A DNA stretch of 64,000 nt from Fuerstiella sp. (GTDB taxonomy: Bacteria; Planctomycetota; Planctomycetia; Planctomycetales; Planctomycetaceae), in NCBI GenBank assembly GCA_029245955.1, contig JAQWOH010000071.1:1-64000 (forward strand), in the 5' to 3' direction. The position numbers and the translations under genes are program-made. Under the pieces are notes generated by a model. The model did no database searches and was not told the origin of the DNA. It saw nothing but the letters and a program-made list of their open reading frames with translations. Below are positions 9,401 through 18,146 of this stretch, piece by piece (position 1 is the first letter of the stretch; each line of letters opens with the position of its first letter).

Positions 9401-9915
9401 AAGTGATCGACGGGAGTGCGGGCCCAGTCTGTATTGGAAATTTCCGGCGGCACTGGCTTTGTCAGTGGTTGAAAGGCCCAGTGTTTTCGGCCGGCTTCGA
9501 TATCAATTTCGGAGGATGCGATCACCGCGACGCCGTCGCGCGGATCGGGGGCTCCCATCTCAATCCATTTTCTGAAGTCGGCGATCAGCTTATCGGGCAA
9601 TTTGCCCTTCGGTGGCATCTCGAACGATTCGTGCGTTAAAGCTCCCAGCAGCAAACTTTCGTCTGGTTTCCCTGGCACGACGGCGGGTCCGCTGTCACCT
9701 CCCTGACGACTGCCTTCGCGAGAATCCAGCAGTAGGCTGCCTTTTAGCTTTTTCTTGCCGGCTGCTGCGGCGGAATGACATTCGTAGCAGTGAGTGACCA
9801 GCATCGGACGGATCTTCGCTTCGAAGAAGTCGAGAGCTTTTTGATCGGGGTCTGTGGCGGGCAGAACTGTGCCGATCAGCAGAACTATCAGCAGAGGCAG
9901 GCTTCTTGTAATCAC
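6469..9915 (-). CDS. PSD1-type protein: cytochrome-like CxxCH, DUF1549, two beta-sandwich repeats, DUF1553
   Basis: 1148 residues. I chose the GTG at 9915: AGGAC lies about nine bases upstream and the codon begins a clean signal peptide ([18 protein letters not shown]). A longer in-frame start exists at 10077 but has no leader. Order of parts: signal; planctomycete cytochrome-C motif HCYECH near residues 42-47; DUF1549, including [15 protein letters not shown] and the second CxxCH-like [11 protein letters not shown]; two tandem copies of a module with WKDG and GRDD/GSDD-x-I-K-x-W-V-N-G motifs; DUF1553, with [20 protein letters not shown] and ending MNEFVYID. The DUF1501 gene follows directly. 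Surface redox or glycan-binding roles are inferred; no enzymatic activity is established from the sequence. Confidence 0.92.
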   Translation of the reverse strand: [1148 protein letters not shown]

Positions 9916-10427
9916 AATGATGTCCTGGGTTTTATTCGTCGCGGGGCGTTCAACTGAACAATCGCGTGTTACCGCGCCGTGCAGCAGCAGGTGTGGACTG
10001 CTCAGAAGTCGGCAGCAGCAACCGATAGCGTGGGGAAATGGTGGCGGGACTCGCTGGAATGATCCAGTAAGCGACATCAGCTTACCAGAACTTCCGGCTG
10101 TAGAAAGCGTATTTCGGAGGTCTCACGCGTTCGCTGCGAAGCCGCACCCTTACGTCGCAGTACTCATTTTCTTCGCTATTCCGGGGCAGCATTGCTTGTG
10201 CTGGACCGAATTGCGTACGACGAGATATTTCAGGAGCGGTCATTTGCGGTACTGAAACTTGCGCACAACGCGGCTCGCATTCTGGCAGCGCGTCTGCAGG
10301 AAACTGACGAATGGGTCTGGGATCTGTTGTCTCAAAGTCAGCAGGCTCAGATTAGCCCCAGTTGGAGACGTTTTCGACATCGCGTCTATGGTGTGGATTC
10401 TTTGGGGTGTGAGTTCCCGTAGGCCAG
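9916..10427. other. intergenic region between PSD1 and aminotransferase genes
   Basis: About 510 bases. It holds the PSD1 leader and ribosome-binding site at the left edge. A plus-strand frame at 10192-10422 (76 residues) lacks a ribosome-binding site and a recognisable motif, so I leave it uncalled. No terminator hairpin is evident. Confidence 0.5.
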
Positions 10428-11336
10428 TCACCTGACAGCGAATGTCGCTGCCTGTGCGATAATGTCCAGGCCGATCAGACGGCTCCACGCGTCCATGAGT
10501 TGTCTGAAGATTTCACCCGGAACGCCACCACCAATCTGTGAATCATCAACGGCGGATACTGGCAGAATGCAAGATGATGTGCTGCTTAGAAACAGTTCGT
10601 CAGCGGAACGGACATCGTCAATGGAAATGTCGCGGCGCACGAAGTTGATCCCCGTCGATTCCGCGAGGGAGTGCAGAATGCCTACGCTGACACCGGGCAG
10701 AACCTTTTCTGCCGGTGGAACAACCAATCCTTCACCTTCTCGGTACAGAATCACACTTGCTGTGGATGCTTCAGTCACGAACCCTTCCTGATCCAGCAAA
10801 AGAGCGCGAGACCCGGGTATGCGGCGCTGTGCTTCACGGTCGGCCAGAAAGTAGTGCATTCTGCTGCGACATTTTAGTTCCGCAGGCCAGCAGTTGGCGG
10901 GGACCTGGCGAATACTTGAAACAACGAGCACTTCCCCGGTCGAGTACTTGTCAGTCCAGCGATGAAACGGAAGTGGCGTCGTATACATGCCAACTGTAGG
11001 ACCGGGATCATCACTGTGTGTGGCTGCAGCGTAGGAACCCGGCGTCACAATCAATGATAATCCCAGATCATCATCAGACTGCAGCAGGCTGTGATTGTGC
11101 GAGGCGATGACTTCGGCGGCCTCTTTCAATTCCCTCATGTCCAGATTGTCAATGCCGATGATCTGCAGAGAGCGGCGCAAACGCTGAAGATGCTCGTCCA
11201 ACCGAAACAGTTTGCCACCAAAGGTCCGCATTTGCTCCGAAATTGTGACTCCCTGCACAACGCCCATATCGAATACGCTGATGGACGGCTCATCGTCAGT
11301 GACAAGTTCACCATTCCAGTATGACAGTTCGTTCAT
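10428..11336 (-). CDS. class IV PLP-dependent aminotransferase (IlvE/Dat/PabC family)
   Basis: 302 residues, the usual length for branched-chain or D-amino-acid aminotransferases and aminodeoxychorismate lyase. The N-terminus WNGELVTDDEPSISVFDMG is the family's opening strand. Lys155 in ELKCRSRMHYFLADREA is the expected Schiff-base lysine (consensus K-x-x-x-R). Glu189 in GFVTEASTASV is the cofactor-contacting Glu, and LPGVSVGIL is the phosphate-binding turn. Substrate cannot be fixed: the sequence lacks clear BCAT-specific residues, and neighbours (lactonase, PSD1) give no pathway hint. Cytosolic, with no leader. It is 140 bases downstream of the lactonase's stop side, not obviously in an operon with it. 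Confidence 0.88.
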   Translation of the reverse strand: MNELSYWNGELVTDDEPSISVFDMGVVQGVTISEQMRTFGGKLFRLDEHLQRLRRSLQIIGIDNLDMRELKEAAEVIASHNHSLLQSDDDLGLSLIVTPGSYAAATHSDDPGPTVGMYTTPLPFHRWTDKYSTGEVLVVSSIRQVPANCWPAELKCRSRMHYFLADREAQRRIPGSRALLLDQEGFVTEASTASVILYREGEGLVVPPAEKVLPGVSVGILHSLAESTGINFVRRDISIDDVRSADELFLSSTSSCILPVSAVDDSQIGGGVPGEIFRQLMDAWSRLIGLDIIAQAATFAVR

Positions 11337-11479
11337 AGTGCACCGCCGAGGGTCGGAACCAGAGTTTCAAACTGTATTCACTGCTAGATAAACCGGTCTT
11401 AAACTGCATATCGTATACCGGTTGTCGAGCAGTCCGAGGTTTGTTTCAGACTGCCAGGAGGAAAATGCGGTCAGGGTGA

Positions 11480-12607
11480 CTAATTCAGCCACCGAATGCA
11501 CGACGGCATTGGAATGTGCACCGGACTACCCGACGCAGTCAGCCCGCCCGTGAGTGGATCAATGGCGAAGACCGCAACATTGTTGCCGGGCATATTTGCA
11601 CACAACAGCCAGCGGCCGTCAGGGGTAATCAACAGGTTCTGAGGTCCCGTACCCAGACTCGGTTCCATCCTGACAAGATTCAGCTGGCCATTATCAGCGA
11701 TGCGAAAGATCGCAATGCTGTCGTGACCGCGGTTCGTCCCGTACAGGAACTTTCCGTCCGGCGTAATCTTCAGATCCGCCGTGTGACTGGTGCCGGAAAA
11801 ATCAGCAGGCAGCGTCGCGATCTCCTGTCGTTGAGTCAGTACACCAGTTTCGCTGGCGTAGTCAAAGAACGTGATTGTGTTCAGCAGTTCGTTGATGACG
11901 TAGACCCGTTTCCCGTTGGGGTGAAATGTCAGGTGACGAGGCCCTGATCCCGGCGACAGAGTCGCGAACGACTGCACGTCATTCGGCGTTAATTCTGCCG
12001 TGGCGGGGTTAAGACGATAGACAAGAATCCTGTCGATTCCGAGATCGGCTGCAAGGACAAAACGATTGTCCGGACTGACTACGATGCTGTGAGCGTAAGG
12101 CCCTGTCTGCCGCTTTGGGTCAACACTGGACCCGCTGTGCTGTATAAACGAAACGGCTGGTCCCAGAGAACCGTCTTTGTGCACGGGCAGACTGGCAATG
12201 TTGCCTGTTGAGTAATTTGCGACAACGACGGTTTTTCCCGTGGCGTCAACATCCAGATAACACGACGCCGTGCCGCGGGTGGATGTTCGATTCAGTCTGT
12301 TCAGTCTTCCACTGTGTCCCTGAACAGCATACGCCGCCACGAATTCATCCTTGTCACCGCCGAACTGTTCAGCATCGATGGCGTACAGCACACTGCCGTC
12401 GGGGGAGAGTGACAGGAAGAACGGATTGTCAATATCTGTCGTCCGGTGCAGAGGCTTCAGCTGGCCGTTTTCTGCATCAAACCGAAAGGCGTGAATGGCT
12501 CCCTCGTCCCCGGATTTGAAGGCCGAGATGAAGACCACCGGATCGTCAGCGCGAAGTGGTGTGAGCATGGTTGTTATGCCCAGAGCGAGCAGAAAGGGAA
12601 ACTTCAT
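11480..12607 (-). CDS. exported lactonase-family seven-bladed propeller (Pgl-like)
   Basis: 375 residues. Start at 12607 with GGAG about nine bases upstream; it opens with the signal peptide MKFPFLLALGITTMLTPLRA. Lactonase-family motifs run through the protein: GPYAHSIVVSPDNRFVLAADLG, GSGPRHLTFHPNGKRVYVIN, LYGTNRGHDSIAIF and GTGPQNLLITPDGRWLL. These are the blade signatures of 6-phosphogluconolactonase (YbhE/Pgl) and muconate-cycloisomerase-like propellers. The signal peptide places it outside the cytoplasm, so hydrolysis of 6-phosphogluconolactone is less likely than action on another sugar lactone. It follows the 14302-12698 gene by 90 bases on the same strand. Confidence 0.88.
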   Translation of the reverse strand: MKFPFLLALGITTMLTPLRADDPVVFISAFKSGDEGAIHAFRFDAENGQLKPLHRTTDIDNPFFLSLSPDGSVLYAIDAEQFGGDKDEFVAAYAVQGHSGRLNRLNRTSTRGTASCYLDVDATGKTVVVANYSTGNIASLPVHKDGSLGPAVSFIQHSGSSVDPKRQTGPYAHSIVVSPDNRFVLAADLGIDRILVYRLNPATAELTPNDVQSFATLSPGSGPRHLTFHPNGKRVYVINELLNTITFFDYASETGVLTQRQEIATLPADFSGTSHTADLKITPDGKFLYGTNRGHDSIAIFRIADNGQLNLVRMEPSLGTGPQNLLITPDGRWLLCANMPGNNVAVFAIDPLTGGLTASGSPVHIPMPSCIRWLN

Positions 12608-12697
12608 TCTTGTGATCTCCACCTGACTCCGGGGATGTTCTGGTTGCGACAAGTCTGAGTACCTGGGGCCCCGGCGCGGCTGTTGACGATTTTCGGT

Positions 12698-14302
12698 TTA
12701 TTCCTGTCGGACGACGAGGCCTGCAATTGTGTCGCCTCGAAATTCCCCGTAGATGCCCTGGCCCCATTTTATGACCGCCAGCTCGGTTGCGTTCTTCAGT
12801 TGTGCAGACAGCGCGCCCGTTAGATCTGTTGCAGCGATACGTTTGCCGTCCTGCGAAACTGAGATCTTGTTGTGGTCTATCAAGAATTCAAATGTCGTAG
12901 GGCCGGCGGTCCATTTCGTGGGTGCACTCAGGTGTCCGGGCATTGTCATTCGATAGACGGAGCCATACGACTTCCATTTGTCAGGGGCCAGGAATGGAAA
13001 TTTATCCGGAGTCCATTCAGCTGGCCATTTGGCAGAGGTAGACACGAACAGACTTGCGCCGCCTGGAACAAGGCTCGTCACGCGCTGCCCCCATTGATTG
13101 CCGACGTCTCCGCCCTGATTCTCCACATCGTAGGGGTGAGTAACCGTGTTTGAGAGTTCCGGGTGGTCAAACATTCGCTGTGTAAATGCCCATTTTCTGC
13201 TGTCCGGGTTGAATCTCCAGAGCTCGCCCCACGGCCAGACACCAACAAAGACGTCGCCGCCATAGATTGCGGTGGTCTGAGCTTCACGAGCACTGGTCGA
13301 AACACCTTCCAGTACCGGCGGCCAGCCTGGCATGTCACTGATCTGCGAACCGTCGTATTGAAACACTCGGCCCGTCGGATACTGTCCCATAAGCAATCGG
13401 TCGTGAAAGATCATAGTTGAATACAATTGGTAGCTGACGCCGAGTTCAGGAGCGAGCAGCATCTGCCAGATTCCGTTTTCGAAAACGTAGAACCCGCCGA
13501 TATTAGAGCCGGTCACGATCTGGTCGCCCAGTTGTCCCCAGGCGAAAGTTGTCTCGCCCACAACCGGCAGCGTAAGCACTGAGGCCTTCGTCAGGTCGAC
13601 CATGGGTTGGTCGACAGTCCATGGGCAGGCGTAGAGTTTACTGAAGCCTTCGCTGTCTCTGCTGTAGGGGCGATAGCCGTCGTCGCCGCGATTGACATGG
13701 TAGAAGCACAGATGCCCGTCCGCATAAAAGAACAGCTGATAGCTGCCCTTTTGCGGAGGGTTCAGCACTGTTCGCCCGTTATACGTCACCTCGCTGCTGC
13801 CAAACGACAATAGCTTGTCACCGATTCGCATGGTCTCGTTCGTTCCGCCAGTGCCGGATTCTGACTCCCACTTCGCCGTCCGTGCGTTCCACGCTTTGAC
13901 ACCGCCATAGGTGGAACGCACGACGTCATCGCGTCCGTAAAGATATGTGCCGCACAGTTCGTTGGGCCGTGGAAGTTTCTCTGTGACGTGGGAGCGTTCG
14001 CCACGGGTTGGACGGACGTAGAACTGCAGAGAATGTCTGTCTGCTCGATAACGCGTGTTGTAGAGATTCTGAAATCCGGCACCAATGACAACAGATCCGT
14101 CGCGGCTGGTGACTTCGAACAGTGAACCGAAGCACTGTCCCGTATCAGGTCCGCGATCGACTGTAACCGAAATGCGGCGCGGCGACTTGCCTGCCTGCTG
14201 CCCTGCCGCAGGTTGGGCTGTTACGAGCAGGCTCACAAGGATTATCGCCAGTTGCGAGCGGCGAAGGAATGGGGAGCATCCGGGGCTTTGGCGTGGGTTC
14301 AT
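12698..14302 (-). CDS. secreted propeller-like protein of unknown function
   Basis: 534 residues. A signal peptide (SQLAIILVSLLVTAQPAAG) precedes a region rich in short repeats with aromatic residues and Gly: FYVFENGIWQML, LLMGQYPTGRVFQYDG, VFVGVWPWGELWRFNPDSR. These look like Kelch/WD-type propeller blades. The last 80 residues (FEFLIDHNKISVSQDGKR...) resemble a concanavalin-like strand pair. No catalytic signature is evident. It lies between the esterase and the lactonase on the minus strand, within a run of exported proteins. Start at 14302 chosen as the first ATG before the leader; a weak GGAA precedes it. Confidence 0.75.
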   Translation of the reverse strand: MNPRQSPGCSPFLRRSQLAIILVSLLVTAQPAAGQQAGKSPRRISVTVDRGPDTGQCFGSLFEVTSRDGSVVIGAGFQNLYNTRYRADRHSLQFYVRPTRGERSHVTEKLPRPNELCGTYLYGRDDVVRSTYGGVKAWNARTAKWESESGTGGTNETMRIGDKLLSFGSSEVTYNGRTVLNPPQKGSYQLFFYADGHLCFYHVNRGDDGYRPYSRDSEGFSKLYACPWTVDQPMVDLTKASVLTLPVVGETTFAWGQLGDQIVTGSNIGGFYVFENGIWQMLLAPELGVSYQLYSTMIFHDRLLMGQYPTGRVFQYDGSQISDMPGWPPVLEGVSTSAREAQTTAIYGGDVFVGVWPWGELWRFNPDSRKWAFTQRMFDHPELSNTVTHPYDVENQGGDVGNQWGQRVTSLVPGGASLFVSTSAKWPAEWTPDKFPFLAPDKWKSYGSVYRMTMPGHLSAPTKWTAGPTTFEFLIDHNKISVSQDGKRIAATDLTGALSAQLKNATELAVIKWGQGIYGEFRGDTIAGLVVRQE

Positions 14303-14412
14303 ACTGTTTCCGAAGATTAGCGGGGCATTGGTGATGCGGGGCTAAATGATCAGCCTACTACACCGAATTCATGATTTCCATGGCGCCGGGGCAGATACAC
14401 CTTCTGAGTCTG

Positions 14413-15582
14413 TCATCTTGCGTTTGTGCCGGATGTCGGCGGGCGAGAAGGCTGTGTGGCAGACGTGACAAGGCGTGTGCGCGTGGCGGCTGCGGATTTC
14501 AGGTGGGTATCCATCCATCCATAGATCAGTTGACGAGATTCGTGGGCCACTGAATGTCCTCGGCCGTGGACATAGAAACCGAAGTTCTGTGGGGCACCTT
14601 CCAGCTCGTAGACGTCCATGACCTTCATCAGCATAAGTAATCGTTGCTTTTGAGTCGGGCCGTGGCCGTCGTTCAGCCCGGAAAGATCGAGGAAAGCTCG
14701 CGGAGCAATCAGGGAAATAATTTCGTGAAAATCGATTGGTGGCATCCTGCCATGCAGCAGATCTTCCCGAATTGGTTTGAAATAGACATACCAGTGATCG
14801 CGTGACCACGCCTCGACCTTTGGATTATGGCGAAAGAACGCTCCTCCGCAGTTACATGCAGACGCTTTAATTCGCTCGTCGTACGCCGCCAGAAAGAATG
14901 TTCCGTGACCGCCGAGTGAATGTCCCACAGCACCGATACGTTCGTCGTCGACCTGTTCCATGCCCTGCAGGACGTCAATCGCGATCGAATGTTCGTAGGT
15001 GAACTTTCCCACGGCCGTCCAGTGCGGATGTTTTCTGTGAAACGCACCGGTTTCATAAGCGCCTGCAACCGGAATTCGATGGCCGGACACGAAGTGTTCC
15101 GGAGCGATGACTACGTATCCGCGGCGACAAAGATGATCCAGGTAAGCCTTGTCCGGATTGTCGATAAGGCCGGCTGCGCGTTTCTTACCGTGCGAGTATG
15201 TGCCATGCAGGGCGACGACGGCCGGGCTTTTTCCGGAAGAGTGGAGGGGAAGACCCAGATACGCATGAGCTCGTTCGTCGGCCTCAACGGCATAACTGAT
15301 CAACTGCCGTCGATACGCGCCGTCCACCACAACGTCCTCGTGAACCACCAGATTCAATTTTGGTTTTTTCGGCTTGTGCTGATCACAGAGCAGATCCAGA
15401 TATCGCTGTTTCAGTACGACACGCCGCGCGTGCCATTCGTCCCGGCTGTTGATCCCGTGCGTAAGATCGTCCCATGATGAGTGGATTTCCGGAATATCGA
15501 ACAACGGGGACCTTTGGGAATCCTGAGCCTGAAGCACTATCGCAAGAAGGAACACTGTCAGGGTGCTGATGAACGTTCTCAT
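14413..15582 (-). CDS. exported alpha/beta hydrolase (acetyl-xylan-esterase/dienelactone-hydrolase-like)
   Basis: 389 residues. Signal peptide MRTFISTLTVFLLAIVLQAQ. The nucleophile elbow is GHSLGGHG (Ser about 222), the oxyanion strand is VVALHGTYSHGKKRA, and the acid/base residues are probably in LDLSGLNDGHGPTQKQ and YVHGRGHSVAHES (His near 350). The family includes plant-polysaccharide acetyl esterases and planctomycete prolyl-oligopeptidase-like hydrolases. The product probably removes ester groups from glycans outside the cytoplasm. Start at 15582 is the Met preceding the leader; the in-frame upstream start near 15621 would bury it. Only 47 bases separate this gene from the FG-GAP gene's stop, so co-transcription is likely. 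Confidence 0.85.
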   Translation of the reverse strand: MRTFISTLTVFLLAIVLQAQDSQRSPLFDIPEIHSSWDDLTHGINSRDEWHARRVVLKQRYLDLLCDQHKPKKPKLNLVVHEDVVVDGAYRRQLISYAVEADERAHAYLGLPLHSSGKSPAVVALHGTYSHGKKRAAGLIDNPDKAYLDHLCRRGYVVIAPEHFVSGHRIPVAGAYETGAFHRKHPHWTAVGKFTYEHSIAIDVLQGMEQVDDERIGAVGHSLGGHGTFFLAAYDERIKASACNCGGAFFRHNPKVEAWSRDHWYVYFKPIREDLLHGRMPPIDFHEIISLIAPRAFLDLSGLNDGHGPTQKQRLLMLMKVMDVYELEGAPQNFGFYVHGRGHSVAHESRQLIYGWMDTHLKSAAATRTRLVTSATQPSRPPTSGTNAR

Positions 15583-15629
15583 GTTCGGGCGGCTTTCTAA
15601 AATGACTTCGGTGGCGGCCATTACGCTGT

Positions 15630-17930
15630 TCAGTCAATCAGATTCAGCGTGTACCGGGGCCGCTGTTTCATCATTAATGCTGCGTGGCTGTAGTAGGGGT
15701 AAACGCTCCACTCAACGCAGGTGATCAGGTCGGGAGTTCCATTACTGTCAAAGTCGCCGGGCCACGGGTGGGGACCGTGATGGGTGATGCGGATGGGTTC
15801 TCCAAAGCAGCGCATCGTCTCAGGTTCTGCGAAGAGCGGGGCTGTTTCTGTGCCAACGTTAAGAAGCAGGTAGATACTGCCGTCGTCTTTCGTCCCGTTA
15901 TGTGCGCCGGCCACACTGTAGATTACATCGTGCAGACCGTCGGCATTCCAGTCGACGGCTCGAAATGATTCGGTCCAGTGCGATTTCCGGCTGACAATTG
16001 CGTCGGTGATCGGCCGGCCGTCATCCAGTTGCAACGCCTGATCCTTGCGCAGATGCAGCGAGCCATCCGTGTGTCGGTACTGAACAAACAATGTTGCCTG
16101 CCGAGAGTGACCGTCATGAGTAATCATGTCGGTCTGGCCATCGCCGTTGAAATCTGCCAGCGCTGCTCCTGTTCGCCACAGAAAGGGTCGTTCTTTCTCA
16201 AACGGATAAACACCGTTATTTGATGCAGGATCGCTGGCACGAGTCGCTGACAGTTTGCGGAGTTGCGGCGAATCCGGAAAGCCATCGCATTCCACCTGTC
16301 GCCGCGCCCCGAACCGGGGAACGTTTCTGGAGCCGATATTGCGGTACCAGAAGATGCGGTTCGTTTCGTTAGGACAAACCAGATCCTGCAAACCGTCTCC
16401 GTCCCAGTCGACGAACTGCGGGTATGGGTAACCCATGTCATGCCAGTTGTGTGGCTGGCCAAGGATTTCGTTCCGCACAAAGCGAATGGGGCTTCCTGCA
16501 GCAAGAATCCGCATTGGCTCACGGAAAGCCGGCCGTTCACGTGTTCCGTCGTTAATCACGATACGTGGCCAGCCATAACCCCCGCCAATCAAAAGATCCT
16601 GATCGCCATCGGCGTCCCAGTCGCACAGACAGGGCCACGCCTGATCGCTGAGTGACATAACGGCGGATATCGATTTGGCCTGGCCAATGCGGCGAAACTG
16701 TATCCCTTCAGCAGCCAATTCATAGATGGACAGCTGCTGAAACGCACCGTGCTGAACGATCAGACCGCTTCGGGTTCCCTGGCTCCATGCGGAGGCCTGG
16801 GAGAGTTCCGGAAGATCGACGTCGGTCAACAGCTCTTCCACGTCAAACACCGGTGGTTCGCCGCCAAGGTTTCTTCTCCACGCGATCCTGTAAAAATCAG
16901 GTTGAACGGACTCTCTGCCGTGCAGACAGACAGCATCCAGACGACCGTCGTGGTCAACATCCAGGAAACATGGTTTTTGGCCGGCATCGAGTTTGACGGG
17001 AGTGGCGGACTTAAACGGCCATCCGTCAGGATTGTCATTGCGCAGGTATTCACCGTCGACGATCACGTCGACAACGTCATCATTATTCAGATCGACAGCT
17101 CGACATGCCTGCCAGCCCCCGACACTGGCCGTACCTGCGGCTGTGAATTGCGGTAATCCACCCGCATCTTTTGTGCCTGTGTTGATATAAAATTCTGCTG
17201 TCTTCCTGCCGTTGCGAGTGGTCACGAGATCAAGCCGTCCGTCTGCATTGAAATCCGCGAAGTCCACGGCCATGTATGTGTGGTTGAAGAATGTCAGGGA
17301 GTCCGCACCGCCGTTCGAATAACGCAGGCGATTAAGATCTCCAAATCTGTATGTGCCGTCTTTCGTTCTCGGATAGCACACGATTCCATCCCCTGGCCAT
17401 CCCGGGCGATACGCGTAATTCCATGTGCCGGTCAGGTCGAGTCGGTTGTCACCGTTCAGGTCATGCAGTCCCGCAGAATAGGGTAGGCAGATCGGCCGTG
17501 GCTGTGACGCGTTGTACCGCAGCAAATCTCCGACGCCGATCTGTGGAGTAAACACCTGCGGTTGCAGGTGCGAGCGACGGGCGTTCGTCCGGAAGCGAAT
17601 TTCGAACTCCCGGTGGTCCGGGTTACCAACAATGAATTCCACTCGCCCCTTATCCCCATAAGCAAAATCTTCGGTCACTGCGCGGGGGATCGTGGCGTTC
17701 GTTGCTGTGTTTCTGACTTCGATCGAATTCGGATCCAGAACGCCATCAGCTGCCGCTGTGCGAATGAACTCCGGGAAATCGATCGCTGGATCCATGGGCG
17801 TGTTGGCATATGAGAGTGGAGACGTAATTGTCAGTTGCAGTCGTAGTGACTCCGCCGCAGAAGTGCCGCAGCACACGCTGATCAAGGCAGCCACTGACAA
17901 CTGAAGAATCCGGATATTTGTGGGTCGCAT
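15630..17930 (-). CDS. exported FG-GAP/VCBS repeat protein
   Basis: 766 residues. Signal peptide from Met 17930 (QLSVAALISVCCGTSAAES). The rest is a series of calcium-binding FG-GAP type repeats: DLNGDNRLDLTG, DFNADGRLDLVT, DVDHDGRLDAVCL, DWDADGDQDLLIGGGYG, DWDGDGLQDLVC, DFNGDGQTDMITHDG, DWNADGLHDVIY and DFDSNGTPDLIT. At least eight D-x-[DN]-x-D-G repeats are visible, consistent with an integrin-alpha-like propeller. It probably binds glycans or other surface proteins. AGG lies 12-13 bases before the chosen ATG. Downstream of the esterase pair, it appears to head a two-gene unit with the esterase. Confidence 0.9.
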   Translation of the reverse strand: MRPTNIRILQLSVAALISVCCGTSAAESLRLQLTITSPLSYANTPMDPAIDFPEFIRTAAADGVLDPNSIEVRNTATNATIPRAVTEDFAYGDKGRVEFIVGNPDHREFEIRFRTNARRSHLQPQVFTPQIGVGDLLRYNASQPRPICLPYSAGLHDLNGDNRLDLTGTWNYAYRPGWPGDGIVCYPRTKDGTYRFGDLNRLRYSNGGADSLTFFNHTYMAVDFADFNADGRLDLVTTRNGRKTAEFYINTGTKDAGGLPQFTAAGTASVGGWQACRAVDLNNDDVVDVIVDGEYLRNDNPDGWPFKSATPVKLDAGQKPCFLDVDHDGRLDAVCLHGRESVQPDFYRIAWRRNLGGEPPVFDVEELLTDVDLPELSQASAWSQGTRSGLIVQHGAFQQLSIYELAAEGIQFRRIGQAKSISAVMSLSDQAWPCLCDWDADGDQDLLIGGGYGWPRIVINDGTRERPAFREPMRILAAGSPIRFVRNEILGQPHNWHDMGYPYPQFVDWDGDGLQDLVCPNETNRIFWYRNIGSRNVPRFGARRQVECDGFPDSPQLRKLSATRASDPASNNGVYPFEKERPFLWRTGAALADFNGDGQTDMITHDGHSRQATLFVQYRHTDGSLHLRKDQALQLDDGRPITDAIVSRKSHWTESFRAVDWNADGLHDVIYSVAGAHNGTKDDGSIYLLLNVGTETAPLFAEPETMRCFGEPIRITHHGPHPWPGDFDSNGTPDLITCVEWSVYPYYSHAALMMKQRPRYTLNLID

Positions 17931-18146
17931 AATGTTAGAACCTGCTTTAAGACTGACTCTGGCACAACATCCGGAAACCCGAAGCGTGAGCGAGGAACCG
18001 CAAACGAAATCATTTCCAAAGACTCCCTTGCTCACGCGCCCGGGTTAACAAGGGTTTTGAGATGATCAGTACAGTATACGCATCGCCGACGCGCAGTGTC
18101 TGCCCATTGAACAACAACAACTGACGCGATGTGCCGTGCAGGCAGC

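Noticed and set aside
10192-10422. A 76-residue plus-strand frame
   Set aside because: No ribosome-binding site; overlaps no motif; may be chance.
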